Positions 1 to 11,336 of a DNA stretch of 64,000 nt are shown one piece after another. The position numbers and the translations under genes were made by a program. The DNA is from Incurvaria masculella (Eukaryota > Arthropoda > Insecta > Lepidoptera > Incurvariidae). Within the stretch, counting starts at the first letter, position 1. Every line of letters begins with the position of its first letter. Under the pieces are notes generated by a model. That model saw only the letters and a program-made list of their open reading frames with translations, did not search any database and was not told where the DNA came from. Location of the stretch: NCBI GenBank assembly GCA_946894095.1, contig OX335649.1, forward strand, positions 16,696,001 to 16,760,000. The letters are read 5' to 3'.

Positions 1-738
1 AGCGGGTATAATACTGGTGCCGACCACAATATTCTGAAAGTGTTGTAGGATTTTCAAGTTCGAATTGCTGGCCGTTCACCAGAGCTTTATTCCTGTTTCC
101 ACACTTGCTTTAAGATAGATGTGTAGATCCGACTGATCTACTGTTGTTTAACGAGAGTCTAGTGTGCCTTCCCAGCTACCATAGAAGAGTTCGAAGCGAG
201 AGTTTAATTCATCTCGTTTTTTTCTGTAGATGGATACGCCATGTGTGTCACCTGTCAAGGTATCTAGTTGAATAACAGTAGGAATCTTTGAATGAATAGT
301 AGGTATATAGGTTCGTTGCCTAACATGACAGGAGGGCAGTGAGTTGATTCCATTGTTTACCAACCCTAAAGAGGATCTAGAGGAACGATAGCTTCTTATT
401 TTTAAAATTTCGATGAATTCTCCCTGTTTTGCGTTGTGAAAGGGGACAGAGGGACAGCGTTATACAGCTCCGACTAGCATCCTCCAGTAATTTTTCAGTA
501 AGTTCCAGAAGCATTCTTAAGTAAAGTATACTTTTTTTATTAAGCAAGTAAGTCGCTTTTTTTATGTAATATGTTTGTAAAAAATAAAAATTATAGGACT
601 ACTTAATACATATACTGCACGGATGGACATAAACCAATAACCTTCTGCGGGTATTGCGTCTACCAATTTGGAATGCTCCTATACCCTGGTGTTGGACGGT
701 GCGACTTGGGGTCTCTAAAGCAATCCTCCCGTCGCCAG
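1..738. other. Probable intron of the scrib-like gene, no feature seen
   Basis: This stretch lies upstream of an acceptor site (cgccag ending at 738). It is probably intron of the plus-strand gene whose exons begin at 739. I see no coding exon, RNA gene or clear repeat in it. The short open frames have no recognisable content. Confidence 0.4.
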
Positions 739-1044
739 GCATCGGAGGAGGCGATGGCGCGCGTGAGCGGCGTGACGGCGTCGCTGGGCGCGCTCGGCGT
801 GGGCGACGCGCCGCCGCCGCCGCCCGAGCGCGGCTCCTCCTTCGCCGTGATGGCGGTGCGCGCCGCCGCGCTGTCGCCGCCGCTCGCCGCCGCCGCCTCG
901 CCCTCGCCCTCCGCCACCTCCGCCGCCTCCGCCGCCGCCGCCGCCGCCGCGCGCGACAAGCGCGTCTCCTTCCACGAGCAGGCGCCCGCCGCGCCGCCGC
1001 CGCCGCCGCCGCACGACACGCCCCACCGCAGGGAGGATCCCGAT
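739..1044 (+). CDS. scrib: scrib-like exon (third from last)
   Basis: This exon runs from acceptor cgccag|GCA to donor GAT|gtgagt and is 102 codons in phase 0. It begins ASEEAMARVSGVTASLGALGVGD. Proline runs, an Ala-rich low-complexity tract and KRVSFHEQ follow, and it ends HRREDPD. It is extremely GC-rich, with most third positions G or C, unlike the AT-rich flanks. The Ala and Pro runs look like an expanded linker, not a folded domain. The ATG at 754 is internal, because the open frame continues left through a good acceptor. Confidence 0.65.
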
Positions 1045-3519
1045 GTGAGTGTTCCGTGATATTTATTTATTTTATTTTAAGTTTTAAGATTGCCAACAGA
1101 CTTCCAATCAGGCCAATAAAAGGCAAACACAACATGCTTATAATTGGTTTTAGACAATGGGGTCCAGCGCGCTATATGGCATCAACCATGTACGTAAATA
1201 AAGAAATAGTGGTAGAAGCGTGCTCACTCCCAGTTTTATATAAAGTAACAGCAAGTAACTAGACATGTTTGAAAACATACTATCTCCAGACCACTGGTGT
1301 TAGTAAACATCGTTAATGTTTTTTATTCACTTAGGGTTAAAGAAAAAAAAACTCATTCAATTAATTATTTAAGTGTTCTTCGGGTCTTTCAAATATTGGC
1401 TTACCACAGTTATTTTCCACGGGCCTAGTAGCCGAACTTTCGATTGAAGATGAACTGCAGGAGACAGTTCGAAACGTCGGATACTAGGCCCTTGGAAAAT
1501 AACTGGTAAGCCATTATCACAAAGTGTTCCATGAAGTGCATACACAGCCTCCACAGCAAATTGGAATATATATGTCCCGATTTGATATCACTGCTCACAG
1601 CCACAAACCTCACTACCTCTACGATATCCAAATTGGTATGAATTTGAACAGACATTTATGTCAGAGCTTAACCTAACCACTTCGAAAATGCCTTGCAAGT
1701 TTCGAGAGGTATTCCAGGTCTATAAATGTCTAACTAGACTAATAGACTACGAAACACCATCGTTACTCTAGAATACAATTGCATTCGACCAGAGAACTAC
1801 AGATAAACACGCTTCATGACTGTTCGATGACAGGCATTGACAGCGTACACGGCTCACATGCTATCAACCGTGTGTGCTTTGTACCGAAAAATGCCACCGT
1901 CACCATAGCCGTTCGCATACTGAGCCGGTAGTCTCAGTTCTCACCTAAATTGGCGTTTACGTAACTTCGAAGTTCCGTAAAAACGTCAAACTCCATACAA
2001 GTTTTTACTAGATATTCTGTGGTTTTACTTCTTCAAGCTGTCAAAGTCAAACTCGGACTTCCGATTTGTATGAAAACGCGGAGTCGACGTAAACTGCAAC
2101 GTCGACGTATTTACGGCAACGTTGAATAAGCTGTCAAATCAAAGTCGGACTCGCAAATGTTAGTTCGCTTAACGCCCACTGCTCTTTAATTTCTCCATAC
2201 ATTTGAAATCGCCAGTCGATCGGTTTGCCGTAAACGCTAATTTAGGTGACAACTGAGACTACCGGCTCTGTAATCGCACTCCACTGTCTCTTCCGTTATT
2301 TCTGTTTTAACAAGTGTCTTAACGTATGTCTCTTTGTTAGAGTATTGTTTTTTTCTGTGTATTAATTATAATTGCACAATAAAGAATTTCTTTCTTTCTT
2401 TCTCTTTTTTAAAGAAGTTTATGCAACTGACTCTTGGTGATAGAGGTTTGTGGATGGCTACCTCAGATTATAAAAGTCGTGTGGTGTGCCCCGCAGAGGT
2501 TCATCGAGGAGGCGGAGAGCATGCTGGCGAGCCCCACGACGCCCACGTCGCCGGGCGCTCCCTTGGCGGCGCACACGCCCGGTGTCATCGGCGCGCAGGA
2601 GGTCTACCGGTGTGTACATTATCATTTTAGGGCATGATCTTAATTACCATACCCGGGTACAGCTCAACAGCCAGTGTTAATTATTTAAGGGCTTTACCCA
2701 ACCATTAAAAGCTCCACTTAAAACTAAAACATTACATTCATAGCTAAACTAGTTTGAGATAGAGGAACTAAAATATTGTACTACTCTTAATTTAACTAAA
2801 TGTCATTATTTTTATAGTTTCTTACGCCTCCCTGTGATTGAGGCATAGTCAGGATAATGATTGGTTAAGACCTAGATATAGGAGATCTAGAGTCTCCTGC
2901 GGTGAGGCTTCGAATAGCATGCTCATCTGTTATGACAAGGTCAGATGTCGAAACTACTGGTTGCTTTTTCGCGATACACAGATTGCTAACGTCATGCACA
3001 TGTTGATTGGGGATGAACAGACAGATGCAACAGAGGTTGCAACGTTGCAATTCCCATTTCAGAATACATTAAATACAAACCAATGAGTATCAGTGACATT
3101 TTTTAATTACAATGGTATCAATTAATGTTAGTTAAAATGTAACGTTTTCATCATAGAAAAAATTTGGAATTAAGCTTAGTTTAATGACGATGTAACTAGT
3201 TCTGGCAGTGACAGGAGATGGCGCTCAGTTTTTTACGCAGCATGATGTTAGCAGTCATCCCTACTATACTTTGTCTATGACGATACCCACTTTGAAATTA
3301 TATTTATAATAATGTTTGTGTGTGTGCAGGGACCCGCGCATGCGCCGCTTGGCAGAGCAGCAGCGCGCCGCAGCGACGGCGGCGGCGCCCGCCGTGCCCG
3401 AGCAGCTCTCCTTCAAGGAGAAGATGAAGATGTTCGCGCTCGAATCCGGCGAATCCAACACGCCCAAGGACAAGGTCAAGATATCGCGCGCGCAGCGGGA
3501 CATCGACGCCGTGCACTAG
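739..3519 (+). CDS. scrib: Scribble/LAP4-like polarity scaffold, 3' part (three terminal exons)
   Basis: The model joins 739-1044, 2497-2609 and 3330-3519. Phases agree: exon 1 ends in phase 0, exon 2 ends CG, and exon 3 supplies the G of CGG (Arg). The joined tail is 202 residues plus TAG. It has an Ala/Pro-rich linker, KRVSFHEQ, the segment TPGVIGAQEVYRDPRMRRL, and LSFKEKMKMFALESGE followed by KDKVKISRAQRDIDAVH. The PEQLSFKEKMKMFALE motif resembles PEQLSFRERQKYFELE in the C-terminal half of human Scribble, as I recall it. Scribble is a leucine-rich-repeat plus PDZ scaffold of the lateral cortex acting with Dlg and Lgl in epithelial polarity. The LRR and PDZ regions would lie left of the window. 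Afadin/canoe is the main alternative; assignment to a junctional scaffold is firmer than the exact name. Confidence 0.6.
1399..1516. repeat. Small inverted-repeat MITE (~118 bp)
   Basis: The two ends are imperfect inverted repeats of about 40 bp. The left end reads GGCTTACCACAGTTATTTTC and then GGGCCTAGTA; the right end is its complement (TACTAGGCCC ... GGTAAGCC). The GTTCGAA/CCGAAC subterminal parts also pair. The element is intronic. Confidence 0.7.
1922..2268 (+). mobile_element. M2 MITE, full copy
   Basis: The ends are GAGCCGGTAGTCTCAGTT and its complement, each followed by CACCTAAATTNGCG-type subterminal sequence. The copy is about 347 bp and carries no ORF. Other copies are at 38288-38637, 42079-42415 (reverse) and 54289-55165 (reverse, interrupted). 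Confidence 0.85.
2497..2609 (+). CDS. scrib: scrib-like exon (second from last)
   Basis: The acceptor is gccccgcag|AGG and the donor is TACCG|gtgtgt. The exon is 113 nt, ends in phase 2, and encodes an acidic start (RFIEEAESMLASPTTPTSPG) and then TPGVIGAQEVY. The last codon is completed by the G at 3330. The clean phase match and GC-rich codons support it as real coding sequence. Confidence 0.7.
3004..3235. repeat. Dispersed ~200-bp repeat in the scrib-like intron
   Basis: This sequence is shared in the same orientation with 62573-62775. The shared blocks include TTTCAGAA(T/C)ACATTAAATA, AATGTAACGTTTTCATCA and TGTAACTAGTTCTGGCAGTG followed by GGAGATGGCGCT. It looks like an old interspersed element of unknown class. 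Confidence 0.65.
3330..3519 (+). CDS. scrib: scrib-like terminal exon with stop codon
   Basis: The acceptor tgtgtgcag precedes G|GAC CCG. The exon encodes DPRMRRLAEQQ, an Ala-rich spacer, PEQLSFKEKMKMFALESGE, a PKDKVKISRAQRDID helix-like tail and AVH, then TAG at 3517-3519. The SFKEKMK...FALE and KDKVKISRAQ blocks are the best homology evidence for the gene. GC content falls sharply after the stop codon, which fits the start of the 3' UTR. Confidence 0.75.
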
Positions 3520-3529
3520 CACTCGGAGA

Positions 3530-4015
3530 CGAGTAGACTATGGAGTGTGGAAATGCACTCCATTACACCCTTGACACATAGACTTGTGGAAACAGATTCT
3601 TTAACACAATTAAATCGGGCAGATACAGATAGACTATGGAGTGCGGAAACACACTATCAAACTCTTAGATCAGGCAGAGACAGATATACTATGGAGTGTG
3701 GAGACATACTGTCACAATCTTAAATCGGGCAGAGATAGGTGGCAGAAATAGATTATGTATTGCGGAAACACTATCACGGTAATATTTTTTGCATGTAGAA
3801 TCAGTGAATATTTAAAAGTAGAAAAGTATTATTTACGCTATCGTACTGTCAGATCAGGTAGAGACGATAGACTATGGATTGGGGAAATACAATATTTGCA
3901 AAACAGTTTTTTCAAACTTGTAGTACGGGCAGAGACGAAAAAACGAGGGAGCAATGTATTACACTTTTAGATTGGATAGAGACAGAAAATAATGCGGTGT
4001 GAAAACACACTAATG
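3530..4015 (+). repeat. Degenerate minisatellite in the 3' UTR of the scrib-like gene
   Basis: The phrase GACTATGGAGTGTGGAAACA, often preceded by ATCGGGCAGAGACAGATA, recurs at about 3536, 3632, 3687, 3751 (GATTATGTATTGCGG), 3869 and 3990. Spacing is irregular, about 55-120 bp. It begins 11 bp after the stop codon, so it should be transcribed as 3' UTR. Confidence 0.75.
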
Positions 4016-7000
4016 TGTTCTCAAGTTTACACCATTGCTGTACAAAATATTTGTCAAGGTTACGGTTTCCCGTTGCGCGATACCGTACTGTGCCGACATG
4101 TTTGATTTTACCAACATGTTACTGTTTGACGAGCTGGGCTGTCAGACGAAACTCCGGGGAACTTAAGTGGCCCTGGCGATGCCTCCGGCCTTGAAGGCGA
4201 AGCATATCGACCCAGTACGGCATGGGCACCAGGATTACACATTACACATTATTGTCTCAATAATATTTACACTTATCTTTGTACCTACATTGTCCTTAAA
4301 TAGTCCCTAGATGGGAAATGACGTAGAATCATAAATATTGCACAATTTCGTCTGTTGATTCCTTCACATGGGAGATCTCCCTCCATCACACTTCACAGGG
4401 CAAATACCCACAATTCGACGGAGACGGACAGAACCCAATCACGGCATTCTGTTTAGTCCTTGACAGTCGCAGTATGTCTTCAGAATAATACAAAAATTGT
4501 ACCAAAACAGCCGCGCCTGATTGGAGTTTCCCGAACATATATATATATAACAGCACTGTTGATCTACATACATTAGGTAAACATTTCCACACCAATGGAT
4601 TAAGAGTTCCTTGCTTGCGCCAGTTGGTAATTTAGAAAAGCCAGCTTATCGTTTAATCTAAACATGCATTCATATAGGTATGTTGGTTCGAATCAATGCA
4701 AAATGAGTTAGCATTTTGCTGGAATTAGACCATAGACAAAGACCAGGAACGTACGGTCACATATTTTCATGTCTTTACACTGGAAATAGAAAGGATTCCT
4801 AAGTCCCTTTTACTTCATGATTGATGTTAATATTTCAAAATGACCTCGAATTCTCTTTCCGGTGGGAGGGACATGAAAACTCGTGACTACGTGGAATCTA
4901 CTATCTCTATCTTCTCCTTTGTATTTATTAATAGTACATAGATGTAATCAGTTCCAACAAATTTTGTGATAACTATGCAGGTCATAATAATTTTATACCT
5001 ATGTAACATAAATCACAACGATAGTGAATTCTACTTAAGATGGGAACAAAATAATTGGAAAATCCCGGAGTTTGGACAATTTTACATTATCTCATAATAT
5101 TTGGAATAAATTAAGTTTATCCAATATCTACATAGATATATCGATAATTTTGCCTTTGATCAACATATTGCACCAATGAACTATTAAATTAAATAAGACA
5201 TGGATAAAATATTTAAGAACACCAGATTTTCGTAACTGTGTGGAATATTATGTACTTAGTGGTTAAATGTGAAATAATGTATAAATTAACATAAAATGTT
5301 ACACAATGTAAGAAGCAGCTGACAATCTGTTGAGCCTTTTGACATCTTGAAGTATTATTACACAAAAAGTTATAAATAATGGATATGGTCCTATAATGTG
5401 TGCCATTCATAATATTAGGCTGCTCTCTGTACCGTACCTACCATACTTTAGACCGCAGTTTTAGGTGCCTTTTTCTAGAATAGGTTAAACCTAAACATAT
5501 CAGAAAGGTGAAATTTTGTCACAACATTGACACACATTAAATTTTCTATCTCATTTCTTGTTGACTTCTATACATTCCAATTAAAATAATTTATATTCAA
5601 TGTAGGTCATTCCTTCTGAAGTGCCCCACTCAATGTGAAGAGAATATGCCACCGTTCATAAATGAAATTAAAGCAATATTCTAGCATATAACATAAGGGA
5701 TTACATTTAAGAATGATACATAGCTACTTAAATATATATGTACTAATTATGTAATAAATTAATACAAAATGTTTTTACGATGTCAAGGCAGAACATAATA
5801 TCAGCGTAAATATCAGAGTAAACTTAAGGGTGGTAAAAGGCTCTTATTTAATACCAAAATTATTTATGAAATAACAAAAAAAATACTTGAATAAATTGTA
5901 ATCAGAAACAAAAAATATTTGTTGCCAGCATTATAATTCGGATTCAGAGGAATGTTTTGAAAAAAATTAATATTCTACTCTTTTGGTAATCATTTGTATT
6001 AGTATCAGTTAATTTGTTAAGTATTTTTAATGTTGCTAAATAAATGATTGTGGTGTGTAAGCGCCCCTTTTCTTGTGGCTTGACTTCGATTTATAACTTC
6101 ACTAGTCCAACAAATGAATCCATTGTTTGCCTTTTGAAATTTGCCAAGGTAAGGTCTTGTAAAGATGTTTGTGCCAAATGAAATTGGCTTGTAAGATTGT
6201 TACAGGTGACGGTGACTATTTTTGTTAGCAGTGTTCCATTATTTTTATTCGGCTTCTCCCGTTTCGAACTACACCCAACAGAACTAGGACACAGACATAC
6301 TGGTTTGTAAAAAAATCAAAACATTCTTACCTACTTGAATTAACAATAGTTCAGCCTCTACCTAAGCACCGGTTATATCTCGACTGTCACCTGAACAAAC
6401 CTTTTTTCTTTTCTAAAATGTTGACTGAGAGACTTGATGGTAGCTCACGCTCATTATATTGTCATCGTGTAGTATATATTGGTGGCTCCAAAAGGAGGTA
6501 GCTACATAAATATGTATAGATCTTTGTTGTGTAAGTTTAAGTATATTTCTGAAGCTGCCATCAGTGGGTTTAGTCCAAGTGAGTCCCCAGCAATCGGGCA
6601 ACCATCGACATTGTCGAAATTTTGTCATAAAAAATCATATAACTGTCCTCATAGTTTCGTTTACGCTCTGATCACCTCTGCAAAGGTTTTTACGGTTTTA
6701 AAATGATTGGACTATTGTGTACTTATCGTAAATACTTTCTAATTGAATCATTACTTTACAACTGCTAAGGGCTTCACTGTATTCCACTGATGGCATTCTA
6801 GCATGTGCGAGCTGACGGTAGGACCAATGTGCGTAGAAACTTTGTACCATCCACATTAGCAATACGATGAGGCACCGATTTTTTGTAAATATGTAGCTAG
6901 CGTCACCCCAAGACTTGGTAAGTTTGGCAGCCTCACTCTAGGCAGCTGTGTAGTGGTTATATTCTGTGTAATGTATCTTTTCAGGAGTTTGAGCACTCCC

Positions 7001-7300
7001 ACGATCACCCCAACGATAGTCAATTAGGTGGATGGACGAAACATTTGGTAGGATTATTTTTTTATTGTATCTAGAAAGAGTTTGTGATTGTAAATAAAAT
7101 TATACATTTATACATCTAGTGTGTTAAGTAATTAGGTGATGAAAATGTTGTTTTATGGTGGGAGCAGAGACCACGGATACTGGTTTCATTATTTCACAAA
7201 ATATACCTTATTGCATTATCTTTTACATACAATATAATTGTAAACTTCCTGGTTAATATTCATAGAGAAACAATAAACTTTATTATACCCTAATAAGTGT
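4016..7300. other. AT-rich 3' UTR and intergenic spacer
   Basis: This lies between the convergent scrib-like and FLASH genes. Several AATAAA-type hexamers occur (for example near 5107, 5885 and 6039), so the true cleavage site of gene 1 cannot be picked. I see no exon, RNA gene or recognised transposon. The open frames are short and without protein-like composition. Confidence 0.4.
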
Positions 7301-7479
7301 TTTAATATTAATGAAATCTCACAATTATTTTTGATCTCAAACGTCTTCGTTGCGCATATACAGGCTGTAACAGCACATAACTGCAATATTGAGAAAAGCC
7401 ATATGCTGTATTTTGCGTAGAATAAGCAGGAGGAGCTAATAAGGGACGGGCTGGTGTTGATCGAGGGTTCATGATAGCA

Positions 7480-7845
7480 AGAATGAAGAAGTTAGTTGTA
7501 CAGCTCATGGTGTAGGGGCTAGAGGACTTGCCTATCATGCGAGATGGGTTCAAATCCTCGCCGGATCGCGCCCTCAAAGGCTCGCAGAAAGAGAATGAAA
7601 GGGCACGACCTTTCATTCTTTTTCTGATTTGTAGAACTGTTTTTTTTTATGCGACCTGACATGGATGGCTAATACCACACAACTACTGTTATGATATTAG
7701 CCCAATACCCCACATTCCCGAAGGAATTCGGTGCCATGCCCGGACCTTCCCTTTATGAGCACGGCTACATTGAACTGGATGGAAAACACGGACAATTTTT
7801 CAATGCCGCTTCGACCATCTTTTCATGCAATGCGATGGTACCAAC
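7480..7845 (-). mobile_element. SINE head fragment and reverse SINE body
   Basis: Positions 7500-7565 read like a tRNA-derived SINE head (GCTCATGGTGTAGGGGC..., then GGGTTCAAATCC as box B). From 7642 a minus-strand SINE tail begins with GCGACCTGACATGGATGGCT and extends to the GGTACCAACCCGGGCGGGC block near 7845. The pieces are rearranged, not one intact copy. Confidence 0.6.
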
Positions 7846-8004
7846 CCGGGCGGGCAAAAAAAACTGTAGGTCCCTTCTCCTACTAAGTGGAAGAACTAAG
7901 CCCGCCCGAATTGATATCACTGCATTGGATGAAACTGGTTTGTATTTGTATTTTATTCATCATCCATAGACAGCTTGCTGCACTCGGAATCGTCACATTT
8001 CAAC

Positions 8005-8203
8005 ATTTAGCATGAACGGCGACATTGAAGCGGTAATGAAAAATTGTCCGTGTTTTCCACCCAATTCAGTGTTGTCCTGCTCATAAAGGGAAGGTTCTGG
8101 CGTAATAGGGTACCCTATTTCTTCGGGATTGTGGTGCATTGGGCTAATATCATAACGGTATTTGTGTGGTTTTAGCTATCCATGTCAGGTTGCATAAAAA
8201 AAA
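8005..8203 (+). mobile_element. 5'-truncated SINE (S family), plus orientation
   Basis: The copy contains the S-family 3' half: AAAAATTGTCCGTGTTTTCC, TGCTCATAAAGGGAAGG, TTCTTCGGGATTGTGGTG, and CCATGTCAGGTTGCAT ending in an A run. The tRNA-like head is missing. Confidence 0.75.
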
Positions 8204-8877
8204 ATCTGGCTAGTAGTACCAACAGGACTGGCCTCGCGCCTATTGGCTGTAATATATTTCGCATGACGACAATGGGTGCAAGCCAAATATGAGGTCATGG
8301 ACTATCTCACTCTAAATGTTGAAAATTTGTACCAAGCGAACAGTTTTTTGTGCTGTCATTGATTCGGACTCATTCTTTAGCAACTCTAATGGCTTTTAAT
8401 TTTGTTTATGTAAGAAGTGCCCTAGAATTTGCTTTGCCGATATGGTCACCTCGTCATACGAACACTTGCATATGTAAGCAAAGTATAACGTTTTCCACCA
8501 TTATGTGAATGGCCTAAATGCACACATGGCTTAGCCCGACATTTTCAGAGACTTTGAGGTAATGGTTAATATGCATGTGATTGGTACCATTAAGGACGAG
8601 GCCTATAATCTCTATGAATGCCTCTGATCCAGGACGAATAGTATGACACGGATTGCTGAAGTTGAATGGAATGGTACTCGCACAGATTTGCACTGTTTTA
8701 AAGTCATATTGAATGGTGGCTATGCCTTTTATCTAGGGAATAGGAAAGGTGTCTCAGGCTAGAAATTGTGCGCCATTTTCGTTAGACTGTCAATTGTTAT
8801 TTAATATTTGGTGTTTGTTTAATTAAAACATTAGACATTTACGAAAATTATGCGTTACAGCTAGGAAAAATATATGC
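8204..8877. other. Intergenic spacer, nothing recognised
   Basis: AT-rich spacer between SINE fragments. No exon, RNA gene or repeat with an internal partner in the window was recognised. Confidence 0.35.
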
Positions 8878-9590
8878 ATGAGCGGCTCATAGCCTAGTGA
8901 CGTGGGGACTTTCATAAAAAACCAGAGATCTGGGTTTAAATCATTGAACCGTGCACCACTTTTGATCTCTTTCTGCGTTGTCCAACTGTAAAACTGTAGG
9001 TCTAGGTGGTAATGTTTAAGCCCGCCCGGTATTTTATTTTTTTATGCGACCTGACATGGATGGCTAATACCACACAACTACCGTTATGATATTAGCCCAA
9101 TACACCACATTCCCGAAGGAATTAGGTGCCATGCCAGGACCTTCCCTTTATGAGCACGACTACATTGAACTGGATGAACTGAACTGAAGTACTGGAACGA
9201 AGTACTGAACTGAAGTACTTAAGTACTGGATTGAACTGAATCTTTTCATCCAATGCGATGGTACCAACCAGGGCGGGCTTAAACCCTACCACCTAGTAGG
9301 GGAAGGGGACCTACAGTTTTACATGGATTCCGAACCATGGAGCAGCTCGCATTCGTGACGAAATGCATTTATCGAACTCGGAAAGAGAAAGACAGTGGTG
9401 CATGTCGTTATCAAACCCAGGCCTCTGGTACGCCAGGCCAGTCCTCGCGCCACTACCATTCAGTTCAATGTAGCGGTGCTCATAAAGGGAAGGTCCTGGC
9501 ATGGCACCTAATTCCTTCGGGAATGTGGTGTATTGGGCTAATATCATAACGGTAGTTGTGTGGTATAAGCCATCCATGTCAGGTTGCGTA
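8878..9590. mobile_element. Mosaic of three S-family SINE pieces
   Basis: A plus-strand head (8880-9028) carries a box-A-like start and box B-like GGGTTTAAATC. It abuts a minus-strand near-complete copy (9042-9455), which is followed by a plus-strand tail (9462-9590). The minus copy contains an extra tract of GAACTGAAGTACT-type repeats at 9172-9242. The sequence therefore reads as insertions of SINEs into SINEs. Confidence 0.7.
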
Positions 9591-9599
9591 AAAAAAATT

Positions 9600-10343
9600 T
9601 AATAGGAAAACCCCATTACAAAAATTGGGATTTTTTTACCGTGGCGATTGGCAAGTCGCATCTTGGCGTACATAATCGACAATCGCGGCCTGCTATTGAA
9701 AATTTGACCAAAAAATTTGAGCCTTTACTGCAAAATGTATGCTAAATTTCGTCAAGAGTATAACCTGCCAAATTGTAGAACCTGCCATTTAACCGATATT
9801 TTGTTTAATGTGTAAATGTCATCCCTTTATGAGTAGAAAAAATAGTAAACAAAACATTAGTTATCAAAATTAAAGTTCTTACTGAGACGCCTTTATAAGA
9901 GAGGGATTGCTGAAACGAAAAGGCGGGATTGGCTTCATTCTAAATATACATGGTGTTGCAAAGTCCGTTACATAAATTTCGTCAGCATAATCTCAGAGAT
10001 TTCTCGAGATAAAAAAGTTTGTAAAGTATTTCTCTAAAGTATCTACTTTTCGAGATATAAATTTTACAAATTTGTGTTTTTGTCTAGTTTAATTTGACCA
10101 TTCGTTGCATCCGCCGCCATTGCGCACATGGCTGACATAGCTAGCTAACTATACCTTATCGCAGTCCGCACGACACTGAAAGAATTCTACCTATGGGTTA
10201 GCCATCTGCATGCGGAGCTCAGGCCACACGCATGACAGGACAGTAAAACCAGCCTTAGCGTTCTTCCAACGCAAAGGAATCCACAGATTTGTTGACAATT
10301 TGAAGAACAAGACAAAAACTTTGTACTTGTGAATAGTTAAGTA
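9600..10343. other. Intergenic spacer, nothing recognised
   Basis: No coding exon or RNA gene is visible. The stretch is AT-rich and precedes the M5 and M4 inverted-repeat elements. Confidence 0.35.
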
Positions 10344-10484
10344 CAGTAGGACTGAGATAGTCGTAGCTGAAACTGAAACTAACGAAAAACTTTCTTACAT
10401 TTTATATGGACGAAATCTCACTTTTGACACTAAAATACTTGCGGTTAGTTTTAGTTCCAGTTGCGACTATTTAACTCAGCCTAA
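10344..10484. repeat. M5 inverted-repeat element
   Basis: The ends pair: GACTGAGATAGTCGTAGCTG on the left, and the complement of TGCGACTATTTAACTCAGCC on the right. The copy at 33194-33362 has the same ends (GGCTGAGATAAATAGTCGTA). Confidence 0.7.
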
Positions 10485-10607
10485 AGAGTATGTCTTCATG
10501 GCGCTTGGCAAGTACGTTTCCTACGGACTTTCGCATGTGCTGATTAACACAATAGCAGGACCTTGTACAGGTGACAGTGAGTGCCTAAGTGAAGGTTGGC
10601 ACATTTT

Positions 10608-11336
10608 TTAACCCTTTCACCGCCAAGGTTTTTTGGCATAATCCTTCTCAATACGCCACACTACAATTATTTCGATAATATGCAGTCTTGAATTGTTGTT
10701 TGTTTTGTTGCAAATAGTGTGTTTCCACTGTTGAAACAGTAAAAATCTAATGAACGCTATAGACTTGGAGGTCGCGACAAAAATGGTAACGATCACGTAA
10801 ATGGCTGAAACTGGGTTCACGGTATAAAGTACAACCCTCTGAAGCTAAATGTGTCAGTCTGCCTGTTCCAAGTGGTTGCGTTACGTAGATAAGACGCCTG
10901 AAAAAGTAGTTATTGTGACCAAAAATACATATGACAAGGTAAATGGATACAAATGACGAAGCATGAAAGTATCAATACATATTTGCTTAGCAATACAAAA
11001 ACTGAACAAATCTTTAGTTGCATTTAGTAGTTATAGGCTATTTAGGTTACAGATATAACTTTAGGTATATTTAAGTATTTAATTAAGTAACCGTCTGGTT
11101 ATTGTTGCATAATTAATAGGTATCAATGTTTCCAGATCGTGACCAAATATGTCGTGACCTCCCGGAATACTAGTATGTGCTGTGCAATTATGTAAATAAA
11201 ACACATTATTTCGTAATCAGTAAAGTTTTATGAATGTTTGAAGTGGAGTAGTTTTCTGTCGGATATATTCGACGATGGCGCCTGCAGAATGCCTTGCTCT
11301 GACGGATACATACGATCATGGCGGGGAAAGGGTTAA
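10608..11336. mobile_element. M4 inverted-repeat element, interrupted by M3
   Basis: The left end TTAACCCTTTCACCGCCA pairs with the right end GGCGGGGAAAGGGTTAA. The outer TTAA may be the target site. The interior is occupied mainly by the M3 element at about 10765-11170. There is no protein-coding content. Confidence 0.65.
10765..11170 (+). mobile_element. M3 long-TIR element, nested in M4
   Basis: The left arm starts GGAGGTCGCGACAAAAATGG and the right arm ends with the related inverted sequence (GACCAAATATGTCGTGACCTCC). GGCTGAAACTGGGTTCAC and CAAGTGGTTGCGTTACGTAG mark the family. Other copies are at 29352-29930 and 39120-39663. Confidence 0.8.

Larger units (their letters stand above)
1045..2496 (+). 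other. Intron with two inverted-repeat MITEs
   Basis: This is the intron between the first two exons of the scrib-like gene, from gtgagt to ccgcag. It contains a small inverted-repeat element (1399-1516) and one full M2 MITE (1922-2268), plus a TTTC-rich run near 2388-2403. The rest is unremarkable AT-rich sequence. Confidence 0.6.

Noticed and set aside
654..1262. 202- and 119-codon open frames in other frames over the GC-rich exon
   Set aside because: They are Arg/Gly- or Ala-rich shadows of the true frame (GCA at 739), which has splice sites and homology. They read through the donor at 1045.
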